Shown here one piece after another: positions 9,376-18,164 of a stretch of DNA of 64,000 nucleotides. Where the stretch lies: contig NZ_FMTM01000006.1 of the NCBI RefSeq assembly GCF_900099775.1, positions 1 to 64,000 of the forward strand, read 5' to 3'. Source of the DNA: Rhizobium mongolense subsp. loessense. GTDB taxonomy: Bacteria > Pseudomonadota > Alphaproteobacteria > Rhizobiales > Rhizobiaceae. A program made the position numbers and the translations under genes. Under the pieces are notes generated by a model. That model was not told the DNA's origin and ran no database searches. It was given only the letters and a program-made list of their open reading frames with translations. The first letter of the stretch is position 1. The number at the start of each line of letters is the position of its first letter.

Positions 9376-10788
9376 TTATGCCGGTAAGGAAACAGTACGC
9401 TCCGTGACACGCATCGGCAGACCGTTCTGAGGTTGGGTCGTCAGCTTTTGCACCGGCCAGGGATTGGTCTTTTCTGTCACATCGAAGCGGAAACGGCTCA
9501 TCAATACGGCTAGCGCGATGACCGCCTCCTGCATGGCGAAGGTGGCACCGATGCACACGCGCGGACCGGCACCGAACGGCAGGAACTGGAACCGGCCGAT
9601 CTTGCCGCGGTTCTCCGGGAAAAACCGCTCGGGCATATAGGCACGCGGCTTCACCCAATAGAGCTCATGCCGGTGAAGAGTCCAGGGCATGATGAGCACC
9701 GTCATGCCGGCGTGGATATCGACCTTCTCGCCCTTGGAATCTGTCCAGCTGTCGTCAGCGATCGCAGCGCGGTCGATAGACGGCGCCGGCGGATAGAGCC
9801 TTAGGGCCTCTTCGAAGGCGGCGCGGGTGAACGGCATCAGATCAAGCCACTCGACGGGCTCGGCGCCGCTTGCGAGAACGCGGCCGATCTCTCCTTCCAT
9901 CGCGTCGCGGATATGAGGACTGTTCGCCACGCAATAGAGCGTCCATGCGAGCGCTCGCGCCGTCGTTTCGTGACCAGCGCCGATGAAGGTCAGGATATTG
10001 TCTTCGATTTCCTCATTGGTGAGGCCGCCCGTCGCTGCCCGGTCGAGCAGCAGAGTCAGAAAATCTTCCGGCGCCGAGCCGCGATCGGCGGCCATGCGCC
10101 GGAGCCTGGCGTCCATCGTCTGCCGCACGATGTTGCGGAACTTGTCGAGAACCTTCTGGCCACCAATGCGTGTCACCCGCGGCACCCAGGACGGCGCTCG
10201 CAGGAGATCCATGGGATCGACGCGGCCCATACGGTGCAGAAGCGCGTTCACATCCTTAGCAAAGCTGTCTGATGACGTGACGATCTCACCGGAAAACAGC
10301 GTATCGGCAAGGATCGCAAAGGTAAGCTCGGTCATATCGCTGGCGATTTCGAATACCTGGCTCTCGCCTCCAGCCGCTTCGTACTTTCGCGCATAAGCCT
10401 CGGATTGCCGCAGCATTTGCCCTGCAAAACCGTTAGCGTGGCGCGGCGTGAAGACGGGAGCCACCGCCTTGCGCGATCGCTTCCATACCTCCCCTTCGGC
10501 CGTCAGCAATCCGTCGCGCAATATGGGGCGCAATACGAGCTGGCGGATATCCGCCATGCGGTAGTTCGCGACGTTGTCGACCAGCACATGTTTAATGAGA
10601 CCCGGATCGTTGACGATGATCGTGCTGTCGTGGAAGAAGCGGGTCTTGATCCAGGGAAGCGTGTAGGACGGCTCGCCCCAGAGCTCCAGCGGATTGCGAA
10701 GGATCGTGCGAATGATCTCCAGCCGCGACGGCGGCACAGAGCGCGGCAGCGGTGCGGGTGGAACAAACGGTTCCGGTCGCATATCCAT
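9376..10788 (-). CDS. Cytochrome P450
   Basis: A 470-residue P450 monooxygenase with all class landmarks: the I-helix oxygen-binding motif AGHETTARAL, the K-helix ExxR in EEALRLYPP, and the heme loop FGAGPRVCIG with thiolate ligand Cys412. The frame is open to a TTG at 10827, but the ATG at 10788 has AAAGG upstream and a normal N-terminus. No N-terminal membrane anchor is evident, so it is probably soluble and needs ferredoxin or flavodoxin partners that are not in this window. It starts 47 bp after the DUF1402 gene on the same strand, suggesting cotranscription. The substrate is unknown. Confidence 0.93.
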   Translation of the reverse strand: MDMRPEPFVPPAPLPRSVPPSRLEIIRTILRNPLELWGEPSYTLPWIKTRFFHDSTIIVNDPGLIKHVLVDNVANYRMADIRQLVLRPILRDGLLTAEGEVWKRSRKAVAPVFTPRHANGFAGQMLRQSEAYARKYEAAGGESQVFEIASDMTELTFAILADTLFSGEIVTSSDSFAKDVNALLHRMGRVDPMDLLRAPSWVPRVTRIGGQKVLDKFRNIVRQTMDARLRRMAADRGSAPEDFLTLLLDRAATGGLTNEEIEDNILTFIGAGHETTARALAWTLYCVANSPHIRDAMEGEIGRVLASGAEPVEWLDLMPFTRAAFEEALRLYPPAPSIDRAAIADDSWTDSKGEKVDIHAGMTVLIMPWTLHRHELYWVKPRAYMPERFFPENRGKIGRFQFLPFGAGPRVCIGATFAMQEAVIALAVLMSRFRFDVTEKTNPWPVQKLTTQPQNGLPMRVTERTVSLPA

Positions 10789-10835
10789 GGAAATGGCCTT
10801 TCGAGGAGGATTATACCCTCCCGCCAAGGCGAAGG

Positions 10836-11783
10836 TTAGAGCAGGCCCTCAAGCTCGTCCAGCTTGTCGTTGATCAGCCAGCCGTAATAATTCTCCTCTG
10901 GCCAGACTAGCGCACCTGCGGCCCGGTTCTTCGCGGCGAGAGCCAAAGCGCGCTGGCGCGAATTGCCGACATTGTAAAGCGTCGCGGTCAGACCAGGATT
11001 CTTCGAAATATCCATGCCGGCGATCTGCTTGTAATCTTCGATCGACTCGCGGATCGAGGCCGCAACGAAGGCGAGCGAGATATCTGGCTCCATGATGGCG
11101 CGGTAGACGGCGCCGGCGTCCTTTTCGTTCAGTCTCGGATAGCCGGAAACACGGCTGACCAGATCCGAGAGCATTAATGCCGTCAGAGGGTTCACCTGGC
11201 CGAGCCCAAAGGTCTGACCGGCATAAAACGGTTGGAAGAACACGGCGCTGAAGCGATTGTTCGGGAAGCTCTTGCCGTCCACAGCCTTTCCACGGAAGTC
11301 GCGTTCCCACACATCCTCACGGCAGCTCCAGAGCAGATAGGAATCACGCTTGCCGTTGCACTCTGCAAACTGCGGGCGATCGACGAAGGTGTCGACATCC
11401 TCGCCCTCATAGGCAAAGCGGAAACTCTCGCCGGCATAGGAGGCGGCCTTCACGTAGTAGGACTGAAGGCGGTCATAAGCATCGACGTTATAAGTGTGCT
11501 CGCCGACGATGGCACCGATGATGTGGATGGGATCGATGCTGTAGGCGGCGGCCGTCTTCCTGATTTTGCCCATCAGTTCGCGATCGGTGGAGAGCAGTTC
11601 GTAAACTTTCTCGTACTTCCGGTCGAAGGTCGACTTGGTGCCCTTGGTGCGACGGACGGATGCGCCGGGGACCGCCGGCTGCTCGATGTTGCGATTGCCG
11701 GGCGGAACGACCTCAACGGCATAGGCTGGCACGGATGTGAGCGCCGCAATGGCGATCAGGAGGCAAGTCAAAAGGCGTCGCAC
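10836..11783 (-). CDS. DUF1402 family exported protein
   Basis: A 315-residue protein with a clear signal peptide (basic start, hydrophobic core, cleavage near VPAYA at about residue 22). The rest fits DUF1402, a family found mainly in rhizobia and relatives. The segments IIGAIVGEHTYN and FGLGQVNPLTA resemble the Glu-containing and GxGQxNP parts of lytic transglycosylase/lysozyme folds, so a periplasmic peptidoglycan role is possible but unproven. It is the upstream gene of a pair with the P450. Confidence 0.82.
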   Translation of the reverse strand: MRRLLTCLLIAIAALTSVPAYAVEVVPPGNRNIEQPAVPGASVRRTKGTKSTFDRKYEKVYELLSTDRELMGKIRKTAAAYSIDPIHIIGAIVGEHTYNVDAYDRLQSYYVKAASYAGESFRFAYEGEDVDTFVDRPQFAECNGKRDSYLLWSCREDVWERDFRGKAVDGKSFPNNRFSAVFFQPFYAGQTFGLGQVNPLTALMLSDLVSRVSGYPRLNEKDAGAVYRAIMEPDISLAFVAASIRESIEDYKQIAGMDISKNPGLTATLYNVGNSRQRALALAAKNRAAGALVWPEENYYGWLINDKLDELEGLL

Positions 11784-11874
11784 GATCAGCTATTCCGTCT
11801 GGTTATATCGTCTTCATGGCGAAGCGCGCTGACTGGACCAGAATCTTGGCCGAATAAAGCCGCGTTCACAAACA

Positions 11875-11908
11875 AGCGGGCCTTTCACTAAGAAGTAAAA
11901 GGCCCGCT
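11875..11908 (-). terminator. Rho-independent terminator of the hslV-hslU operon
   Basis: A perfect 11-bp stem (11875-11885 with 11898-11908) has a 12-nt loop. On the minus strand it is followed by a T-rich stretch (TTGTTTG). It lies 66 bp downstream of the hslU stop. The loop is longer than usual. Confidence 0.7.
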
Positions 11909-11973
11909 GTCGAGAGTTCAGACTGTCGAAATCCGCTGTGGAACCTGCAAAGCTTGCAGCCGGTGCGGCAATA

Positions 11974-13281
11974 TCACAGGATGAAGCGCGAGAGATCTGT
12001 ATTCTGCGCCAGATCGCCGACGTGCTCACGCACATAGGCCGAGTCAATCTTTATCGCCGAACCGCCGCGATCCGGCGCGTTAAAGGAAATATCGTCCAAT
12101 ACACGTTCCATCACCGTCTGCAGCCGGCGAGCGCCGATGTTTTCGACCGAAGAGTTCAGATGGACTGCGACATCAGCGAGGGCATCGATCGCATCGTCGG
12201 TGAATTCCAGGTTCAGGTTCTCCGTTTCCATGAGAGCGCGATACTGCCGGATCAGGCTCGCCTCGGTTTCGGTCAGGATACGGCGGAAATCTTCCTTGGT
12301 CAGCGGACGAAGTTCGACACGGATCGGCAGGCGGCCCTGCAATTCCGGCAGGAGATCGGAAGGCTTCGACACATGGAAGGCGCCCGAGGCGATGAAGAGA
12401 ACGTGGTCTGTCTTCACCGGTCCATACTTCGTGGAGACGGTCGTTCCTTCGACGAGCGGCAGAAGATCGCGCTGCACGCCTTCGCGTGACACGCCGGCCC
12501 CCATGCCGCCGTCACGCGCCGCAATCTTGTCGATCTCGTCGAGGAAGACGATGCCATCATTTTCGACCGCGCGCACGGCTTCGCGCTGGATGATATCATT
12601 GTCGATCAGCTTGTCGGACTCGTCCCGGATGAGATCGGTATAGGAAGCCTTCACCGTCGTGCGGACCTTCTTGGTGCGTCCGCCCAGCGCCTTGCCGAAC
12701 ATTTCCGAGATGTTGAGAACGCCGATATTGGCACCGGGCATGCCGGGGATTTCAAAGCCGCCCATGCCCGCGCCGGTATCGGCAACCTCGATATCGATTT
12801 CCTTGTCGTCGAGTTCACCGTTGCGCAGCTTCTTGCGGAAGCTGTCACGGGTGGCAGGAGAGGCGGTCGCACCGACAAGGGCATCAAGGACGCGTTCCTC
12901 GGCGCTCATATGAGCCTTAGATTCGACCTCGGCGCGCTTCTTGTCGCGCGCGAGCCCGATGCCGATTTCGACGAGGTCGCGGATGATTTGTTCGACGTCG
13001 CGGCCGACATAACCGACCTCTGTGAACTTGGTTGCCTCGACCTTGATGAAAGGCGCACCGGCAAGCTTGGCAAGACGGCGGGAAATCTCAGTTTTGCCGA
13101 CGCCGGTCGGGCCGATCATCAGGATATTCTTGGGCATCACTTCGTCACGCAGGCTCGGATCGAGCTGCTGACGGCGCCAGCGGTTGCGGAGCGCAATCGC
13201 CACGGCGCGCTTGGCCTCATGCTGACCGATAATGTAGCGGTCGAGTTCGGAAACGATCTCGCGGGGGGAAAAGGTGGTCAT
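11974..13281 (-). CDS. hslU: ATP-dependent protease ATPase subunit HslU
   Basis: A 435-residue AAA+ unfoldase that feeds substrates to the HslV peptidase. Walker A GPTGVGKTE is near residue 55. Walker B FLDEIDKIA lies at about 250, after the intermediate domain. The sensor segment ELQGRLPIRVEL and the conserved C-terminal end SRFIL, which docks into HslV, are present. Its ATG overlaps the stop of the GNAT gene by 4 bp (ATGA), indicating translational coupling in an hslV-GNAT-hslU operon. Confidence 0.98.
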   Translation of the reverse strand: MTTFSPREIVSELDRYIIGQHEAKRAVAIALRNRWRRQQLDPSLRDEVMPKNILMIGPTGVGKTEISRRLAKLAGAPFIKVEATKFTEVGYVGRDVEQIIRDLVEIGIGLARDKKRAEVESKAHMSAEERVLDALVGATASPATRDSFRKKLRNGELDDKEIDIEVADTGAGMGGFEIPGMPGANIGVLNISEMFGKALGGRTKKVRTTVKASYTDLIRDESDKLIDNDIIQREAVRAVENDGIVFLDEIDKIAARDGGMGAGVSREGVQRDLLPLVEGTTVSTKYGPVKTDHVLFIASGAFHVSKPSDLLPELQGRLPIRVELRPLTKEDFRRILTETEASLIRQYRALMETENLNLEFTDDAIDALADVAVHLNSSVENIGARRLQTVMERVLDDISFNAPDRGGSAIKIDSAYVREHVGDLAQNTDLSRFIL

Positions 13282-13802
13282 GGTAAATCCGTTTCTCCGG
13301 GTGCGTCCAGCGCCATGAAATGGGCCGGACCGTAAATGGAAGTTCTTGTATCGACGTAGCGAAAGCCCGCCTTCTCGTAAGCCCTGATAGCCTGAAGGTT
13401 TTCAGGATCCGGATCGATCACGATGCGCTTGGCGCCATCTGCAAAAAGCTCTGACGTAAACTGGCGGATGATCGCAGCACCGTGGCCCTTGTCCGTCAGT
13501 TCCGGGATACCGATCGAGATGTCGATGCCGAGCGTACCCTTCGGCTGATCCTGATAAGGATGGCCCTCCTCAAGATGGGGATCGTAACTTTGCAGATAGC
13601 CTATAGGCTTTCCGTCCAGTTCCACGATCATTGGCCGGGTTTCTTCGCTCGTCATTGCCTCTTCGATCGAACCAAGCTCCGTTGAATGTTCGCCCCACCA
13701 TCTCGCGACATGCGGCTCCGCAAGCCATTGCGCCAGAAGGGGGAGATCCTCACGGCAGACGTTGCGGAAACGGTATCGCGAGGCAGGCTTAGTTTTCAGC
13801 AT
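13278..13802 (-). CDS. GNAT family N-acetyltransferase (AacA4-like)
   Basis: A 174-residue acetyltransferase resembling the aminoglycoside 6'-N-acetyltransferase branch of GNAT enzymes. Visible parts are RFRNVCREDLPLLAQWLAEPHV at the N-terminus, the acetyl-CoA-binding strand and loop LTDKGHGAAIIRQF, and IDPDPENLQAIRAYEKAGF near the end. The acceptor is unknown, and resistance should not be assumed. It sits between hslV and hslU, overlapping hslV by 14 bp and hslU by 4 bp, so all three are cotranslated. Confidence 0.88.
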   Translation of the reverse strand: MLKTKPASRYRFRNVCREDLPLLAQWLAEPHVARWWGEHSTELGSIEEAMTSEETRPMIVELDGKPIGYLQSYDPHLEEGHPYQDQPKGTLGIDISIGIPELTDKGHGAAIIRQFTSELFADGAKRIVIDPDPENLQAIRAYEKAGFRYVDTRTSIYGPAHFMALDAPGETDLP

Positions 13803-14316
13803 CCAGTGTTTCCACCACCATGTTGTGGTTCGTATAGACGCAGATATCGGCTGCGATATCCAGGGCGCGGCGGGCGACCTCCTCGGCAGACTTGTCCGTA
13901 TCCATCAGGGCACGCGCCGCCGCCAATGCGTAGTTGCCGCCAGATCCGATCGCCGTGACGCCATGCTCGGGCTCCAGAACATCCCCGTTGCCGGTGACTG
14001 CCAGTGTTATCGATTTGTCAGCGACCAGCATCATGGCCTCGAGATTGCGAAGATATTTGTCCGTGCGCCAGTCCTTGGCGAGCTCAACGGCTGCGCGCAT
14101 CAACTGGCCGGGATACTGCTCGAGCTTCTTTTCAAGGCGCTCGAGCAGCGTAAATGCGTCCGCGGTCGCACCAGCGAAGCCGGCAATGACCTCGCCCTTA
14201 CCAATACGGCGCACCTTGCGCGCATTGCCCTTCATGACGGTCTGACCGAGGCTGACCTGGCCGTCACCGGCCATCACCACCTTGCCGCCCTTTCGAATTG
14301 TAATAATCGTTGTCAT
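13789..14316 (-). CDS. hslV: ATP-dependent protease peptidase subunit HslV
   Basis: A 175-residue proteasome-like peptidase. After Met removal the N-terminal Thr of MTTIITIRKGGKVVMAGDGQ is the catalytic nucleophile. This fixes the start at 14316, which has AAGGA upstream, even though the frame is open to 14511. The GSGGNYALAAARALMD segment is also typical. It is the first gene of the hslV-GNAT-hslU operon and is divergent from hisB. The product forms a dodecamer that degrades unfolded proteins with HslU, usually heat-shock induced. Confidence 0.97.
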   Translation of the reverse strand: MTTIITIRKGGKVVMAGDGQVSLGQTVMKGNARKVRRIGKGEVIAGFAGATADAFTLLERLEKKLEQYPGQLMRAAVELAKDWRTDKYLRNLEAMMLVADKSITLAVTGNGDVLEPEHGVTAIGSGGNYALAAARALMDTDKSAEEVARRALDIAADICVYTNHNMVVETLDAEN

Positions 14317-14378
14317 CAAAACATCCTTGCCCGGATCAGCGGGCGTTACGCCGAGCCGCTCTCCGGCCCTGTGAGCCC

Positions 14379-14406
14379 TATGTAAGTTGGCCGATGCCGA
14401 TTGCAA
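14379..14406 (-). promoter_or_regulatory. Possible hslV promoter
   Basis: On the minus strand TTGCAA (14401-14406) and TACATA (14379-14384) are separated by 16 bp, about 60 bp upstream of the hslV start. Each hexamer matches the sigma-70 consensus at four of six positions. An RpoH-type promoter would be expected for hslV, but I could not define one clearly. Confidence 0.3.
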
Positions 14407-14492
14407 ATGGGCCGGTTTTTCTGCCGCTACACTTCTGGATATTTTAGGGAACGCCTGATAAGGAACGCCGTCATTCCTGATGGAGCAGCCAT

Positions 14493-15101
14493 ATGGCCGA
14501 GACTGCAACAAGCCGCATGGGCAATGTTTCCCGCAAAACGAACGAGACTTCGGTTTCCGTTTCCGTCAATCTTGATGGTAGCGGCAAAGCCAAGATCTCG
14601 ACGGGCATCGGCTTCTTCGACCATATGCTCGATCAGCTTTCGCGACATTCCCTGATCGATATGGAGATCGAGACGAAGGGCGATCTGCATGTCGACGATC
14701 ACCACACCGTCGAAGATACCGGGATTGCGATAGGCCAGGCGATTGCAAAAGCGCTCAGCGACCGTCGTGGCATCACCCGCTATGCTTCGATAGACCTTGC
14801 CATGGACGAGACGATGACGAAGGCAGCCGTCGATCTTTCCGGCCGGCCGTTCCTTGTCTGGAACGTCGCCTTCAGCGCGCCGAAGATCGGCACCTTCGAC
14901 ACGGAACTTGTCCGCGAATTCTTCCAGGCACTTGCGCAGAACGCCGGCATCACCTTGCATGTATTGAACCATTATGGTGCCAACAACCACCATATTGCAG
15001 AGACCTGTTTCAAGGCCGTTGCCCGCGCGCTGCGCATGGCGACAGAGATCGATCCAAGACAGGCGGGCCGTGTTCCCTCGACGAAGGGCACGCTCGTCTG
15101 A
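14493..15101 (+). CDS. hisB: Imidazoleglycerol-phosphate dehydratase
   Basis: A 202-residue single-function HisB, catalysing the dehydration of imidazole glycerol phosphate in histidine synthesis. The Mn-binding motifs HDDHHTVED (read DHHTVED after DLHV) and the second set NNHHIAETCFKA are intact, with GFFDHMLDQLSRH at the N-terminal end. GGAG lies 8 nt before the ATG. It heads the his operon hisB-DUF2628-hisH-hisA-hisF-hisE, which continues into coaA. There is no fused phosphatase domain, as is usual outside enterics. Confidence 0.98.
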   Translation: MAETATSRMGNVSRKTNETSVSVSVNLDGSGKAKISTGIGFFDHMLDQLSRHSLIDMEIETKGDLHVDDHHTVEDTGIAIGQAIAKALSDRRGITRYASIDLAMDETMTKAAVDLSGRPFLVWNVAFSAPKIGTFDTELVREFFQALAQNAGITLHVLNHYGANNHHIAETCFKAVARALRMATEIDPRQAGRVPSTKGTLV

Positions 15102-15125
15102 GCCCCTTCAGGGAGCTTGAACGAT

Positions 15126-15611
15126 ATGACTTCCAGCTATCTGGTTTTGACGGCTCCGGGAGGAACGGATGTCACCCATGAGAAGACGCGCGTCATCCGC
15201 GACGGCTTCACGCTGCTCGGCTTTCTCTTTCCCTGGCTATGGCTTCTTGTACACCGGCTTTGGCTCCATGCGATTGCAGCATTCCTGCTTCAGGCCCTCG
15301 GCGGCGTTTTAATGGACCGGCCCGGACTCTGGCCGGCAGGCTTTGCGATCACGCTCGGCACTTGCATCCTAGCCGGCTTCGAGGGCCAGAACCTGCGAAT
15401 CCGAAATCTCGCTTCCAAAGGCTGGAACGAGGAAGCCGTGATTACGGCAGATTCACTTGCGACAGCGGAAGAGATCTTTTTTTCGAATATCGAGACCAAT
15501 GCCGATGGCGACCGCATGCCGGCGCCGGAGTGGGAGCGACATCCGCATTCCCCCAGCCGCCATGGCAATACGACTTCGCTTGGTCTCTTTGGGTTTAACG
15601 GAGGACGCTGA
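15126..15611 (+). CDS. DUF2628 domain-containing membrane protein
   Basis: A 161-residue protein with two to three hydrophobic segments (around LLGFLFPWLWLLVHRLW and the following AIAAFLLQALGG and FAITLGTCILAGF). A soluble C-terminal tail follows. It matches the DUF2628 family, a small inner-membrane protein of unknown function. The ATG at 15126 is preferred to a TTG at 15117 because GGGAG is properly spaced from it. Its stop overlaps the hisH start by one base (TGATG), so it is translationally coupled inside the his operon. Confidence 0.8.
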   Translation: MTSSYLVLTAPGGTDVTHEKTRVIRDGFTLLGFLFPWLWLLVHRLWLHAIAAFLLQALGGVLMDRPGLWPAGFAITLGTCILAGFEGQNLRIRNLASKGWNEEAVITADSLATAEEIFFSNIETNADGDRMPAPEWERHPHSPSRHGNTTSLGLFGFNGGR

Positions 15612-16261
15612 TGCGCGTCGCAATTATCGACTACGGCTCGGGCAATCTGCGCTCGGCAACGAAGGCTTTCGAACGCGCCGCGCGCGAGGCAGGCATCGAC
15701 GCCCATATCGATCTGACGGACAAGGCCGAGAATGTCGCCTCGGCCGACCGGGTCGTGCTGCCGGGTGTCGGTGCCTATGCCGATTGCCGCCACGGGCTCG
15801 ATGCCGTTCCCGGCATGACCGAGGCGCTGATCGAAGCGGTTGAGAGGAAGGCAAGGCCGTTCCTCGGTATCTGCGTCGGCATGCAGCTGATGTCGTCGCG
15901 TGGCCTTGAAAAAACGGTGACGGAAGGTTTCGGCTGGATTCCTGGAGACGTCGTTGAAATGACACCGGACGATCCCGACCTCAAGATTCCGCAGATCGGC
16001 TGGAACACGCTCGACCTTCGGCATCCGCATCCGCTCTTCGAAGGCATTCCGACAGGGCCTGATGGCCTGCATGCCTATTTCGTGCATTCCTACTATCTGG
16101 CCGCGGGAAACGCCGGCGATGTCATCGCCACGACGGAGTACGGCGGAGCGATGACGGCCTTCGTCGGACGCGACAACATGGCAGGTTCGCAATTCCATCC
16201 GGAGAAGAGCCAGAAGCTCGGTCTCGCCCTAATCACCAATTTCCTGCGCTGGAAGCCTTAG
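15611..16261 (+). CDS. hisH: Imidazole glycerol phosphate synthase subunit HisH
   Basis: A 216-residue class I glutamine amidotransferase that supplies ammonia to HisF. The nucleophile elbow is FLGICVGMQLM, with the catalytic Cys near residue 85. The His-Glu pair lies in FHPEKSQKLG near the C-terminus. GSGNLRSATKAFE and VLPGVGAYADC are family signatures. It overlaps the upstream DUF2628 gene by 1 bp, and hisA begins 30 bp later. Confidence 0.97.
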   Translation: MRVAIIDYGSGNLRSATKAFERAAREAGIDAHIDLTDKAENVASADRVVLPGVGAYADCRHGLDAVPGMTEALIEAVERKARPFLGICVGMQLMSSRGLEKTVTEGFGWIPGDVVEMTPDDPDLKIPQIGWNTLDLRHPHPLFEGIPTGPDGLHAYFVHSYYLAAGNAGDVIATTEYGGAMTAFVGRDNMAGSQFHPEKSQKLGLALITNFLRWKP

Positions 16262-16291
16262 GCTCGCGCAGACCGCAAGGACTGAACCAAC

Positions 16292-17041
16292 ATGATCCTA
16301 TTTCCCGCCATCGACCTCAAGGACGGCCAATGCGTTCGCCTGAAGCTCGGCGATATGGAACAGGCAACGGTCTACAACGCCGACCCTGCCGCACAGGCGA
16401 AAACTTTCGAAGACCAGGGCTTCGAATGGCTGCACGTTGTTGACCTCAACGGCGCCTTTGCCGGCGAAAGCGTCAACGGCGCGGCCGTCGACACGATCCT
16501 CAAGGCAACGAAGAATCCGGTGCAGCTCGGCGGCGGCATCCGAACCCTGTCGCATATCGAAAACTGGCTCTCCCGCGGCCTGACACGTGTGATCCTCGGT
16601 ACGGTTGCCGTTCGCGATCCGGCGCTGGTCATCGAGGCCTGCAAGCAGTTTCCGGGCTGCGTCGCCGTCGGCATCGATGCGAAGGGCGGCAAGGTGGCCG
16701 TGGAAGGCTGGGCGGAAGCCTCCGAGCTTGGCGTTGTCGAACTTGCCAGGAATTTCGAAGGTGCCGGCGTGGCAGCAATCATCTACACGGACATCGATCG
16801 CGATGGGATCCTGACCGGAATCAACTGGACCTCGACATTGGATCTTGCCGATGCCGTTTCGATCCCGGTGATTGCCTCGGGCGGGCTCGCTTCGATCGAG
16901 GATGTGAAGCGCATGCTGCAGCCCGACGCCCGCAAGCTGGAAGGTGCCATCTCCGGCCGTGCGCTATATGATGGACGTATTGATCCTCAGGAAGCCTTGG
17001 CGCTGATCAAGGCGGCGCGGGAGAAGGAAGACACACAATGA
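16292..17041 (+). CDS. hisA: Phosphoribosylformimino-AICAR ribotide isomerase HisA
   Basis: A 249-residue TIM-barrel isomerase of histidine synthesis. The catalytic Asp8 is in FPAIDLKDGQCVRL and the second catalytic Asp in YTDIDRDGILTG. Phosphate-binding loops QLGGGIRT and VIASGGLAS are present. The stop overlaps the hisF start (ATGA), typical of coupled his genes. Confidence 0.98.
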   Translation: MILFPAIDLKDGQCVRLKLGDMEQATVYNADPAAQAKTFEDQGFEWLHVVDLNGAFAGESVNGAAVDTILKATKNPVQLGGGIRTLSHIENWLSRGLTRVILGTVAVRDPALVIEACKQFPGCVAVGIDAKGGKVAVEGWAEASELGVVELARNFEGAGVAAIIYTDIDRDGILTGINWTSTLDLADAVSIPVIASGGLASIEDVKRMLQPDARKLEGAISGRALYDGRIDPQEALALIKAAREKEDTQ

Positions 17042-17826
17042 CCCTGAAAGCCCGCGTCATCCCTTGCCTCGACGTCAAAGACGGCCGTGTCGTCAAGGGC
17101 GTCAATTTCGTCAATCTGATCGATGCCGGCGATCCGGTCGAGGCTGCGAAAGCTTATGATGCTGCCGGCGCAGACGAGCTCTGCTTCCTCGACATCACGG
17201 CCTCATCGGACAATCGCGAAACGATCTTCGATGTCGTTTCCCGCACCGCCGATCAGTGCTTCATGCCGCTGACTGTCGGCGGCGGCGTGCGCAGCATCGG
17301 CGATATCCGCAAGCTGCTGCTCTGCGGTGCCGACAAGGTCTCGATCAATTCGGCGGCCGTGAACAATCCGGACTTCGTCGCTGAAGCTGCCGACAAGTTC
17401 GGCGACCAATGCATCGTCGTTTCGATCGACGCCAAGCGACGGCGCACGCAGGCTGTTGGCCAGGACAATTTGAGCGCCTGGGAAATCTATACCCACGGCG
17501 GCCGCAACGCGACCGGCATCGATGCCGTGGAATTTGCACAAAGGATGGTTGCCCGCGGCGCCGGCGAGCTGCTTGTCACCTCGATGGATCGCGATGGCAC
17601 GAAAGTCGGCTACGATCTTGAGCTCACAAGGGCGATCGCCGATTGCGTCCGCGTGCCCGTGATTGCATCGGGCGGCGTCGGCGATCTCGACGACCTGGTT
17701 GCAGGCGTGAAGGATGGGCATGCCAATGCCGTGCTTGCTGCCTCCATCTTCCATTTCGGCACCTATTCCGTCGGCGAAGCGAAGCACTATATGTCTTCGC
17801 ATGGCATCGCGATGCGCCTCGACTGA
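17038..17826 (+). CDS. hisF: Imidazole glycerol phosphate synthase subunit HisF
   Basis: A 262-residue TIM-barrel cyclase that uses ammonia from HisH to make imidazole glycerol phosphate and AICAR. Catalytic Asp residues lie in IPCLDVKDGRVVKG and VTSMDRDGTKVGYD. The phosphate loops TVGGGVRS and VIASGGVGD are present. It overlaps hisA by 4 bp and is followed 14 bp later by hisE. Confidence 0.98.
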   Translation: MTLKARVIPCLDVKDGRVVKGVNFVNLIDAGDPVEAAKAYDAAGADELCFLDITASSDNRETIFDVVSRTADQCFMPLTVGGGVRSIGDIRKLLLCGADKVSINSAAVNNPDFVAEAADKFGDQCIVVSIDAKRRRTQAVGQDNLSAWEIYTHGGRNATGIDAVEFAQRMVARGAGELLVTSMDRDGTKVGYDLELTRAIADCVRVPVIASGGVGDLDDLVAGVKDGHANAVLAASIFHFGTYSVGEAKHYMSSHGIAMRLD

Positions 17827-17840
17827 TTGAAAGCGACAGT

Positions 17841-18164
17841 ATGACCGGATTTTCCCTTTCCGATCTGGAAAAGATCGTCGACGAGCGGTCGAAGGCCTCA
17901 CCGGATGAATCCTGGACGGCGAAGCTCGTTGCCGCCGGGCAGCAGAAGGCAGCAAAGAAACTCGGCGAAGAAGCCATTGAAGCCGTCATGGCTGCTGTAG
18001 CGGCGGATCGCGCCAATCTCACCTACGAGGCGGCCGACCTCCTCTATCACCTTTTGGTCGTATTGAAGATAGCAGGCATTCCGTTGCAGGATGTGATGGC
18101 TGAGCTTGAGCGGCGCACGGCTCAATCCGGCGTCAATGAAAAGGCCAGCCGGCAGAGTTCATGA
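17841..18164 (+). CDS. hisE: Phosphoribosyl-ATP diphosphatase HisE
   Basis: A 107-residue MazG-like pyrophosphatase catalysing step two of histidine synthesis. The conserved KKLGEEAIEAVMAAV helix carries the metal-binding Glu residues, followed by YEAADLLYHLLVVL. The frame is open to 17643 inside hisF, but the ATG at 17841 gives the family-standard protein. Its stop overlaps coaA by 4 bp. HisI is not fused and not in the window. Confidence 0.96.
   Translation: MTGFSLSDLEKIVDERSKASPDESWTAKLVAAGQQKAAKKLGEEAIEAVMAAVAADRANLTYEAADLLYHLLVVLKIAGIPLQDVMAELERRTAQSGVNEKASRQSS

Noticed and set aside
13278..13802. Calling the GNAT gene an aminoglycoside-resistance gene
   Set aside because: Similarity to AacA4 is only at fold level, and its place inside the hslVU operon argues for a housekeeping role.
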